A stretch of 64,000 nucleotides of DNA, taken from assembly GCF_029076695.1 (NCBI RefSeq), contig NZ_JARFIK010000001.1, positions 62,001 through 126,000 on the forward strand, in the 5' to 3' direction. Origin of the DNA: Adlercreutzia equolifaciens (GTDB lineage Bacteria > Actinomycetota > Coriobacteriia > Coriobacteriales > Eggerthellaceae). The position numbers and the translations under genes are program-made. This document shows positions 48,428 to 56,078 of this stretch, piece by piece. Every line of letters begins with the position of its first letter. The stretch's first letter is position 1. The notes below the pieces were generated by a model. It saw only the letters and a list, made by a program, of their open reading frames with translations. It was not told the origin of the DNA and did no database searches.

Positions 48428-51208
48428 CTACTTGAACAGCTTGCGGAAGAAGCGCGTGAGGAAATTCCCCTGGGGCTTTTCGCCCACTACCTCAGCCGGC
48501 ACCAACTGGCTGGCAGCAGCAGCCGGAGCGGCAGGGTCAACCACCTGGGCAGCCGGAAGCTCGTCTTGGGGCGCCGCAGCCAGAGCCTCGGTCGGCTCTA
48601 CGGGCGCCGCAGCCGCTTCGGCCAGCGCCTCGGCACCGCCTGCCGGCGTTACCCCACTAACCGCCTCCACCACAGCCGGTGCCGCCGCTCCCTCGGCGAC
48701 CGCCCGCGCCTGGGCGGCGTCCATCTGGGCACGCTCGGCCACGGCATCCACGGGGCGGTCGTCCCGCACCATGCCGCGCACCACCGACTCCTGCACCGAG
48801 GCTGCCGTGGCTGTGGCCGCTTCAGCCAGGGCTGCGGCGGCGTTGCGCTCGGCCTCGTCGCGCTCGGCGTGGGCCGCCGGCTCGTGGGCCACGTACTCGG
48901 ACTCCTCCTCGGTCACGGGCGTCGTACCGGCCTCGCCATCGGCCACGGCTCCCAGCGGGAATACCATGCGCAGCCCGTTGGCCTCGCGGCGCGCCGACAG
49001 CTCGGCGGCGGCCAGGTGCATGCGCTGAGCCTCGGCGATGAGGTACTTCTGGGAGTCGAACAGCTCCACCTCGCCCTGCTCGTCGCGCTCGGCAAAGAAG
49101 CCCAAAGGCGTGTAGGAGCCATCAGCCAGAAGCTCGCGCAGCTTCGCCGTATCCGAGAAGCAGATGTCCAGGTAGCCCAGCACCTGCTCGCGCAGGGTGT
49201 CGTTCAAGATGGGCCAGGCAATCTCAATGCGCTTGTCCATGTTGCGCGTCATCAGATCGGCACTGGACAGGTAGATCTTGCAGTGCTCCCGATCGCCGAA
49301 CCCGTAGACGCGACTGTGCTCCAGCAGCTGGCCCACAATGGACACCTCGCGCACGTTGTCGGTATAGCCCTCCACGCCCGGCAGCAGACAGGAAATGCCG
49401 CGCACGAACAGGTGCGTGGGCACCCCGGCCTGGGACGCCTCGACAATCTTCTCGATAACTTCCTTGTCGGTGATGGAGTTCGTCTTGAAGAACAGGCCGC
49501 AGGACTCGCCGCGTTTCGCCCGAGCAATTTGCTCGTCGATATTCTTCATGATGTTCTGCTTGATCATGAGCGGCGCCACCCAGAGGATGTCGTAATTGTC
49601 CGAGGTGTTCTCCAGCGCCATGTTGCGGAAGAAGTCGGCGGCGTCGGTGCCGATGGTGGGATCGGTGGTAATGAACGAGAAGTCGGTGTACAGCTTGGCC
49701 GTCTTCTCGTTGTAGTTGCCCGTGCCCAGCTGAGTGATGTGCTGGAGGCCCTGAGGCGTCTGGCGCGTGATGGTGCAGATCTTCGAGTGCACCTTGAAAT
49801 CGCGGAAGCCGTAGATGACGTGGCAGCCGGCTTGCTCGAAGCGCTGGGACCATTCGATGTTGTTGGACTCGTCGAAGCGGGCACGCAGCTCGAAAAGCGC
49901 CGTCACCTCTTTGCCGTTCTCCGCCGCGGCAATTAGGGCCTCGGCCAAACGCGACTGACTGGCCAGGCGGTACAGGGTAATCTTGATGGAGATGACCGAT
50001 GGATCGAAGGCGGCCTCGTGCAGCAGCTGCACGAAGGCGTCCATGGACTGATAGGGATAGGACAGCAGCACCTCGCGCTCGGACACCTGCTCGATGATGG
50101 AGCGGCCGCGCTCCAGGCAGGCCGGCCACTGGGGCGTGAAGGGCGCCTGGGTGAGGCCCGCGCGCTTGGCGGCAGGCAGGCGCGAGGCCAGGCCCCAGGT
50201 GTAGCCCATGTTCAGCGGCACGCTGGTGACGAAGATCTGATGCTCCTGCAACTCCAACTTCTCCAGCAGCAGCGACTTCACCGTGCGAGACAGCGGACGC
50301 TCGCTTTCCAGACGGACCGGCGCCAGGCGGCTGCGCTTCTTCAGGATGCGCTTCATGTGCTCGCGGTAGTCCTCGCCCTGTTCTTCGGCGCCTTCGGTGG
50401 CATCCAGGTCGGCGTTGCGCGTGACGCAGATGACGTTGGTGTGCTTCACCGTGTACATGGAGAAGATTTCAGCGGCGAACATCTCGATAGCATGCTCGAC
50501 TAGCATGAACGTGAGGCCCTCGCCCGGCAGCGCGATAACGCGGTCGGTCTGACGCGGCAGCGGAATGATGCCCAGGGTAACCCCGGCGGCCCCCATGTTC
50601 TTGGCCGCCTTGGCCTTGGCCTCGGCCTTGTCGCGGGCCTTCTCCTCCTTGGACTTCTTTCCCTTTTGAGCCTGCTCGTCAAGGCGCACCACAATGTAGA
50701 GCCCCCCGTTCTCCAAGTGCGGGAAGGGATGGCGCGTGTTGATGATCTGCGGCGAGAGAAACGGCAGCACGTTCGATTCCATATGGGCACGCAGGTAGGC
50801 GCGCTGCTCGTCAGTGAGGTCGTCCTTGCGCACGCTGCGGATGCCCTCGTCGGCCAGCAGGCCGCGCAGGTTCTGATAGGTTTCCTCGTAGTAGGGATAG
50901 AGCTCGTGGCAGCGCGTGTAGATGGCGTCGAGCTGCTGGGCCGGGGTCATGCCGGACTTCGGATCGATGATGGACTTCTTCAGCAGCGAGAGGTCGGTCA
51001 GCGAACCGACGCGCACCATGAAGAACTCCTGCAGGTTGCTCCAGAAGATGGAGATGAAGTTCAAGCGCTCCAGCAACGGCACCGTGGGATCGGCGCCTTG
51101 ATCAAGGACGCGCTTGTTGAAGTCGAGCCAGGACAGCTCGCGATTTTGCATATACGGGGGCTTCTCGATCGTCGTGGCCGTCGAGTCCTTCGATGCTTGT
51201 TGATTCAT
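48428..51208 (-). CDS. ppk1: Polyphosphate kinase PPK1 with long Ala-rich C-terminal tail
   Basis: A 926-residue enzyme that makes polyphosphate from ATP. The N-domain shows 'NRELSWLDFNKRVL' (about 22), and the catalytic domains contain 'ALFELRARFDESNNI' and the phosphorylated-His block 'DFKVHSKICTITR' (about 470), then 'YLSSADLMTRNMDKRIEIAWP'. PPK1 is usually about 690-720 residues. Here about 210 extra residues, mostly Ala/Glu/Pro, follow, ending in a basic 'GNFLTRFFRKLFK' that could form an amphipathic membrane-binding helix. GGGAGGAAG precedes the ATG. Confidence 0.94.
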   Translation of the reverse strand: MNQQASKDSTATTIEKPPYMQNRELSWLDFNKRVLDQGADPTVPLLERLNFISIFWSNLQEFFMVRVGSLTDLSLLKKSIIDPKSGMTPAQQLDAIYTRCHELYPYYEETYQNLRGLLADEGIRSVRKDDLTDEQRAYLRAHMESNVLPFLSPQIINTRHPFPHLENGGLYIVVRLDEQAQKGKKSKEEKARDKAEAKAKAAKNMGAAGVTLGIIPLPRQTDRVIALPGEGLTFMLVEHAIEMFAAEIFSMYTVKHTNVICVTRNADLDATEGAEEQGEDYREHMKRILKKRSRLAPVRLESERPLSRTVKSLLLEKLELQEHQIFVTSVPLNMGYTWGLASRLPAAKRAGLTQAPFTPQWPACLERGRSIIEQVSEREVLLSYPYQSMDAFVQLLHEAAFDPSVISIKITLYRLASQSRLAEALIAAAENGKEVTALFELRARFDESNNIEWSQRFEQAGCHVIYGFRDFKVHSKICTITRQTPQGLQHITQLGTGNYNEKTAKLYTDFSFITTDPTIGTDAADFFRNMALENTSDNYDILWVAPLMIKQNIMKNIDEQIARAKRGESCGLFFKTNSITDKEVIEKIVEASQAGVPTHLFVRGISCLLPGVEGYTDNVREVSIVGQLLEHSRVYGFGDREHCKIYLSSADLMTRNMDKRIEIAWPILNDTLREQVLGYLDICFSDTAKLRELLADGSYTPLGFFAERDEQGEVELFDSQKYLIAEAQRMHLAAAELSARREANGLRMVFPLGAVADGEAGTTPVTEEESEYVAHEPAAHAERDEAERNAAAALAEAATATAASVQESVVRGMVRDDRPVDAVAERAQMDAAQARAVAEGAAAPAVVEAVSGVTPAGGAEALAEAAAAPVEPTEALAAAPQDELPAAQVVDPAAPAAAASQLVPAEVVGEKPQGNFLTRFFRKLFK

Positions 51209-51360
51209 TCTTCCTCCCTGAGTAAAGCGACCTTTCTAGTCTACCACTTACCGCCAAAAACAGCCGAAAATGTGTCAGCTTTGTTACGGTAAGTTGACAA
51301 GACGGCAAAACCGTATCTGATCGTTTTACTCAGGATTGAGCAAGTCCCCTTCAACTGCGG

Positions 51361-51690
51361 CTACCCCGCCTCGTTTCCGCTTACCAACTTAAGGCCAATG
51401 ATGCAGCCGACCAGACCGGCAATAAGCAGAATGCGCGGCCAATTGGCCGGCTCGGCGCCGGTGACCATGCCGTAGACAACCGTCAGCGCTGCGCCGATGC
51501 CCACCCAGACGGCGTAAGCCGTTCCCGTGGGCAGCGTCTTCACCGCATACGACAACCCCAGCATGGACAACACCAGCGCCACCGCAAACACCGCGGTGGG
51601 CACCGCGTGGGAGAAGCCCTCCGACTTCCCCAGCGCGATGGCCCACACCGATTCCATGACCCCCGAGGCTACTAAAACGAGCCAATTCAC
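51361..51690 (-). CDS. Small multidrug resistance family exporter, SugE/Gdx-like
   Basis: A 109-residue, four-helix protein starting at GTG (VNWLVLVASGVMESVWAIAL). The membrane Glu at about residue 13 within 'GVMESVWA' and 'TAYAVWVGIGAALTVVYGM' match the SugE/Gdx branch, which exports guanidinium, rather than EmrE. It works as a dual-topology or antiparallel dimer in the membrane. The longer frame upstream overlaps the neighbouring gene and was not used. It begins 7 bases after the stop of the B3/B4-domain gene, so the two form an operon. No guanidine riboswitch was recognised upstream. Confidence 0.85.
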   Translation of the reverse strand: MNWLVLVASGVMESVWAIALGKSEGFSHAVPTAVFAVALVLSMLGLSYAVKTLPTGTAYAVWVGIGAALTVVYGMVTGAEPANWPRILLIAGLVGCIIGLKLVSGNEAG

Positions 51691-51697
51691 GACAAGC

Positions 51698-52423
51698 CTA
51701 CTCGTCGATGACCATGGTGGGGTTTTCGCGGGTGATGATCTGCTTGGCGAAAATGTCGGCGCCCAAATAGCGCTGCACCATATCGGCCAGCTGATCGGTG
51801 GCGGCGGCCAGATCATCGGCACGGGCCGGATCCACCGACTCGATGATAAGGAAGGCCTTGCTCGAGTCGTCGGTCAGCGCCGTGCGCACGCCGTCGCGCC
51901 AGTTCCAGCAACGGCAGATGGCGCCGGCGTTGTCGCGGTAGCACAGCTCCCCCTCCAGCGTGGGCGACTCTTCCTCGTCGCCCAGAGCCAGGAAGCTGTC
52001 GCCGCCCTCGGTGATGCCCAAGCGAATGTCGCCGTCCATGGCATCAATATCCTCGCCCCCCACGGGCAGCGCATAGGTAAGCGACACGGTGTTGTAGATG
52101 TCCACCGACGGCGTGATGGCACCCACGGGATTGCCCTTCAACACGCGCTTCAGCAGGTTCTCGATGGAGCAGCGAGCGCCCTTCTTGGTCTTGAACTGCT
52201 GATAGGCCTCGCGCCAAACGGCCACCACTTCGTTCTGGGAAATGGTGTTGCTCTCCAGGTGCTGGTCGGCCTTGCCGTTGGCCTCGGCAAGGGCCTTGGC
52301 AATAGCAGCGGCGTCCTCGGCGGTCACCTCGGCTTCCGGCTTCATGTTGTGAGCCACCACAATGCCAATCTGCGCCTCGGGGAACAACTCCCAGAACGAC
52401 TCCTCGGTTACAAACTGCTTCAT
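51698..52423 (-). CDS. B3/B4 (tRNA synthetase beta-like) domain protein
   Basis: A 241-residue cytoplasmic protein with a B3/B4 domain as found in PheRS beta and in free-standing proteins: 'GARCSIENLLKRVLKGNPVG' (about 81-100), 'SVDIYNTVSLTYALPVGGED' and 'CYRDNAGAICRCWNWRDG'. Stand-alone versions are suspected to edit mischarged tRNA or bind nucleic acid, but the role is not established. It is co-transcribed with the SugE-like exporter. AAAGGAG precedes the ATG by about ten bases. Confidence 0.8.
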   Translation of the reverse strand: MKQFVTEESFWELFPEAQIGIVVAHNMKPEAEVTAEDAAAIAKALAEANGKADQHLESNTISQNEVVAVWREAYQQFKTKKGARCSIENLLKRVLKGNPVGAITPSVDIYNTVSLTYALPVGGEDIDAMDGDIRLGITEGGDSFLALGDEEESPTLEGELCYRDNAGAICRCWNWRDGVRTALTDDSSKAFLIIESVDPARADDLAAATDQLADMVQRYLGADIFAKQIITRENPTMVIDE

Positions 52424-53018
52424 GGGTCAGTCTCCTTTCTTGCCAGCCTGCGCGCGCAGCTTGCTCCGCTGCGCGAAAATTGCACCTAATAGAGTCCACT
52501 TCTGCTAAATCGCAGAGCCCGACACTCATAAGGCCCGATTTCGTGCATCTTTTGACCTCATGGGCAACGCTCAACCCTATTGGTTGCAATTTACGTGCAG
52601 CAGCAAGCCCACCCAAAGGCTCCGCTGCAACAAAAAGCGCCCAGGGGGCGGACATCTTCAAAGGCCTAACGATGTCCATCCTCTGGGCGCTTATCGCCTA
52701 CCCGGCGGCAGGCTATGTATTCAAGCTGGGGCTATGATAGCACATTGCTTTAACGCATGCTTTTTTGACCACCGCGGCCATTTCTTCGAGTTCTTGGTGC
52801 ATGCCGAAGCAGTCCGGCTGCCGTCCCGCGTCCTGCAAGGACAAAGCAGGTCGAATTGATGCATCGATGCGGCCTCTCTCCACCGCGCACCCCACCAGCA
52901 TCCCCTCTCGGCGCCCGACAGCCGCCCCACTACCGCCTTCCCGCATCATCCCTGCAACGAAAGCGCTCGTGGAGCCATCTTCCGTTAGAATGGAGAACTG
53001 ACTTCAAGGAGGAACACC
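52424..53018. other. 595-bp intergenic region between divergent genes
   Basis: No conventional gene is visible. The middle holds a long hairpin with a T-run on the minus strand (52632-52692) and a plus-strand 21-codon hydrophobic frame (52672-52737). The rest is promoter space for the B3/B4 gene (minus) and the NSS transporter (plus, start 53019). Confidence 0.6.
52632..52727 (-). ncRNA. Candidate small RNA ending in a long terminator hairpin
   Basis: On the minus strand a -10-like TATCAT (52739-52734) precedes about 95 bases ending in a hairpin with outer arms AAGCGCCCAG/CTGGGCGCTT (10 bp), inner arms GGACATC/GATGTCC (7 bp) and a T-tract. The -35 is weak. It belongs to no RNA family I recognise and overlaps a plus-strand mini-frame (52672-52737, MSILWALIAYPAAGYVFKLG and one more residue). 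Confidence 0.3.
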
Positions 53019-54428
53019 GTGACAGTACGCGACGATAACCTAGTGGCCGAAGAGGCCCGCGCCATCGAAGCAGGCAGCGAAACGGGCGGCAGCCCCGAGG
53101 AACACAAGCAGCGCGACTCGTGGACCTCGCGCACCGGCTTCATCTTGGCCTGCGTGGGCAGCGCCGTGGGTATGGCCAACATCTGGCTGTTCCCCTATCG
53201 CGTGGCCCAGTTGGGCGGCGCGGCCTTCCTCATCCCCTACCTTATCTTCGTGCTGCTGCTGGGTTTCACCGGCGTTATCGGCGAGATGTCCTTCGGCCGC
53301 GCCACGGGTGCCGGCCCCATGGGCGCCTTCGCCAAGGCCATGGAAATGCGCGGCGTGAAGAACGGGCGCGTCATCGGCAAGATCATCGGCCTGATCCCCA
53401 CGCTGGGCTCCCTGGCCATCGCCATCGGCTACGCGGTCGTGCTCGGCTGGGCCTGCAATTACCTGGTAGCCTCCCTTGACGGCGAGCTTATGGCCCAAAC
53501 GGACATGGGCGCTTTCTTTGGCGCCATCGCCTCCGACTTCGGCAACGTGGGCTTCCATCTGCTGGGCTTGGCCATTACGTTCATCATCATGATCTTGGGC
53601 GTCTCCCGCGGCATCGAGAAGGTGAACAAGGTGCTCATGCCCACCTTCTTCGTGCTGTTCGTCATCATCGCCATTCGCGTGGCTACCCTGCCCGGCGCCG
53701 CTGCTGGCTACGAGTATCTGCTCATCCCTCGCTGGGAAGCGCTGCTGAACCCCACCACGTGGGTGTACGCCTTGGGTCAGGCATTCTTCAGCCTGTCGTT
53801 GGCCGGCTGCGGCACCCTGGTGTACGGCAGCTACTTGAAGGAGGACGTCGACGTGGTGTCCTCTGCGCGCAACGTGGCCATTTTTGACACCATCGCCGGT
53901 CTGGTAGCTGCCTGCGTGGTGGTGCCCGGCGTGTTCGCCTTCGGCCTCGATGTATCCTCCGGACCGCCGCTGCTATTCATCACGCTGGCCCAGGTGTTCC
54001 AGGAAATGCCCTTCGGCAGCGTCTTTGCCGTCATCTTGTTCGTGGCGGTAGTGTTTGCCGCCATTACCAGTCTGATGAACCTGTTCGAGGCGCCCGTGGA
54101 AGCTCTGCAAGCGCAACTGGGGCTGCCCCGCGCTGCCTCGGTGGGCATTGTGGCCGTGGCGGCCGTAGCCGTGGGCCTGTTCCTGGAGGGCGGCTCTACC
54201 GTGTCCGAATGGATGGACGTCATTTCCATCTATGTCATCCCCGTCGGCGCCTTCCTGGCCGCTGTCATGTTCTTTTGGGTATGCCCCAAGGGCTTCGCGA
54301 AGAAGCAGGCGGAGCTGGGCCGTGAAAAACCGCTGGGCAACTGGTTCACCTTCATGACCCGCTATGTGTTCGTCGGCATCACTGCCGTCGTCATCGTGCT
54401 GGGCATCTTCTACGGAGGTATTGGATAG
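53019..54428 (+). CDS. Sodium-dependent transporter, NSS (SNF) family
   Basis: A 469-residue membrane protein with about 11-12 helices, a bacterial member of the neurotransmitter:sodium symporter family. The Na+/substrate-site text 'WTSRTGFILACVGSAVGMAN' leads into 'IWLFPYRVAQLGGAAF' (helix 1, about 36-70). Further blocks are 'FFSLSLAGCGTLVYGSYL' and 'ITSLMNLFEAPVEAL'. It takes up amino acids or related amines with Na+. The start is GTG after AAGGAGGAACACC. It lies ten bases before a membrane LuxR regulator, so the two are co-transcribed. Confidence 0.92.
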   Translation: MTVRDDNLVAEEARAIEAGSETGGSPEEHKQRDSWTSRTGFILACVGSAVGMANIWLFPYRVAQLGGAAFLIPYLIFVLLLGFTGVIGEMSFGRATGAGPMGAFAKAMEMRGVKNGRVIGKIIGLIPTLGSLAIAIGYAVVLGWACNYLVASLDGELMAQTDMGAFFGAIASDFGNVGFHLLGLAITFIIMILGVSRGIEKVNKVLMPTFFVLFVIIAIRVATLPGAAAGYEYLLIPRWEALLNPTTWVYALGQAFFSLSLAGCGTLVYGSYLKEDVDVVSSARNVAIFDTIAGLVAACVVVPGVFAFGLDVSSGPPLLFITLAQVFQEMPFGSVFAVILFVAVVFAAITSLMNLFEAPVEALQAQLGLPRAASVGIVAVAAVAVGLFLEGGSTVSEWMDVISIYVIPVGAFLAAVMFFWVCPKGFAKKQAELGREKPLGNWFTFMTRYVFVGITAVVIVLGIFYGGIG

Positions 54429-54438
54429 GAGAAGGTCC

Positions 54439-55911
54439 GTGAAGCCAAACGAAGAGCCGAAAGAGCCGCAGAGCAACCGCTCTCGAATCGACCGCGCCGC
54501 CCTCCCCTCCCTGGGATTCGGCCTTCTTTTCGCCTCCTATATTGGCATAATCGGCCACGCTGGCACAACGCCAGGCGAGTTCTTTTTCAGCTCCTCGCTG
54601 GGCATCCTCTGCGCTGGCCTGCTTGCCTTGGCACTGGGCGCCTGGGCCCACCAACGCAGCTCAGGATCATTGAAGCGGTTCGCTCTTCTTGCCAGCCTGG
54701 TGCTAGGCTTCGGCAGCGCATTGGTGGGCGGCGTGCTGCGAAGCTTATCGGCCCTAGATTTCGGATCCCTCGACACAGCAGCGGGATTTCTGTTCGGCGC
54801 TGGCTGCCTGTTTGTCGCCTTAGCATGGACGGAAATCTACGCCTCTTACCACTTCATCGATGCCCTGCGGCGGGGCACAGCAGCCCTCTTTTGCGGCGTG
54901 ATCGCCAACAGCGTTGCCCAACTGAGCCCATCCCCCGCCATCGAATACGCCTGGTGCACCGTCTATCTTTGCGGGGCGCTTGTGTGCGCGCTCTTCGAGT
55001 TCATACGGTGCCGCACTCCACTGGCTGCCGATTGCGGCTCCGCCGATCACCTCAGTCTTCGCACTCGTCTTGTCGGCCTAGTCCGCCATAGCTGGGCGCC
55101 GCTTTGCGGATTGGGTATTTGCTCGTTTCTCCTGGGGTCCCTCTGGATGCAGGCCGCTCCCCTTGCTGCTGCTCAGAGCTTGGAATCCATCGCTGGAGCA
55201 ACTTCTCTTGGCCCCGTCATCGCCTTGGCCCTTATTGGATCGGCCGCATTTCGCATCTCGCACTATGACCAGGCGAGCAAACTCTTCTGGGTTGTCATGC
55301 CCATCACGGCCGCCATCTTCCTCATCACGCCCTCCCTGGAAGAGATGCCGCTTCCCTACTGGAACCTCCTTGTGGCCAACCTGCAGAATGCCGGATCAGC
55401 CTGCATGCTTCTCTGCACCTGGGCGCTCCTCCTCCTTTCCGCCCGTACGAACGGCCTCTCCGTATACGCCGTGTTCGGCGGATCGCTGGCCTTCGTTGCC
55501 GGCCTCTCGCTATGGGGAGCCTTCTCGTTCGACGCCTTTGGCCTGCAAGGCAACGTGATCTCCGTTGTGCTGTTCATTCTGTACATGAGCGCCGTTATTC
55601 TCTTTTTGGCCTGGGGCGGCGGAGAAAACCGCGCCTCCCGCCATCAAGCCAGCGAATTCTTCAATGAGTTTATTCAGGCCCGTTGCGAGAAAATTGCCGA
55701 GGTCTTCGGACTCACGCCCCGCGAATCCGAGCTGCTCGTGCTTCTCGGCCGCGGCCACGGCTATGCCTACATTGCCGAAACGCTCTATATTTCCGAAACC
55801 ACCGTCCGCACCCATGCGCGCAACATCTATCGCAAACTTGGCATCAGCTCCCAAGAGGAGCTGCTCGCTCTCATTGACCACACGGACCGTCCTGAAAACA
55901 TCACGTCCTAG
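54439..55911 (+). CDS. Membrane-embedded LuxR family transcriptional regulator
   Basis: A 490-residue protein starting at GTG after AGGAGAAGG. About 12 hydrophobic segments (residues 20-400) are followed by a LuxR helix-turn-helix ('FGLTPRESELLVLLGRGHGY', 'YISETTVRTHARNIYRKLGI'). It begins ten bases after the NSS transporter and ends 167 bases before the flavin reductase at 56079. It therefore probably links substrate import to reductase expression. A palindrome (55940-55958) lies between it and the reductase. Confidence 0.87.
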   Translation: MKPNEEPKEPQSNRSRIDRAALPSLGFGLLFASYIGIIGHAGTTPGEFFFSSSLGILCAGLLALALGAWAHQRSSGSLKRFALLASLVLGFGSALVGGVLRSLSALDFGSLDTAAGFLFGAGCLFVALAWTEIYASYHFIDALRRGTAALFCGVIANSVAQLSPSPAIEYAWCTVYLCGALVCALFEFIRCRTPLAADCGSADHLSLRTRLVGLVRHSWAPLCGLGICSFLLGSLWMQAAPLAAAQSLESIAGATSLGPVIALALIGSAAFRISHYDQASKLFWVVMPITAAIFLITPSLEEMPLPYWNLLVANLQNAGSACMLLCTWALLLLSARTNGLSVYAVFGGSLAFVAGLSLWGAFSFDAFGLQGNVISVVLFILYMSAVILFLAWGGGENRASRHQASEFFNEFIQARCEKIAEVFGLTPRESELLVLLGRGHGYAYIAETLYISETTVRTHARNIYRKLGISSQEELLALIDHTDRPENITS

Positions 55912-55939
55912 TTTTCGCTATTTTCCCTGATCAAATCCA

Positions 55940-55958
55940 TCTCAACATTTTGTTGAGA
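55940..55958. promoter_or_regulatory. 19-bp palindrome upstream of the second flavin reductase
   Basis: TCTCAACA, TTT, TGTTGAGA: eight-base perfect arms, centred about 130 bases before the reductase ATG and 38 bases after the regulator stop. It is analogous in place and size to 46420-46438, but the sequence differs. Confidence 0.6.
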
Positions 55959-56078
55959 GACTTAAGCTTCCATTTCCCCATCCTGTCGATTGCCCTTTTT
56001 CTCCGCGAGTCTCATGCTGCGAACCGTTCCGCAAGGGGCGGAGCACAACGATCATGCAATCAAGGAGGGAATCAGGGT

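Noticed and set aside
51300-51360. ACGG/CCGT inverted repeats upstream of ppk1 as a Pho-box
   Set aside because: Spacing and sequence do not match a known phosphate-regulator site.
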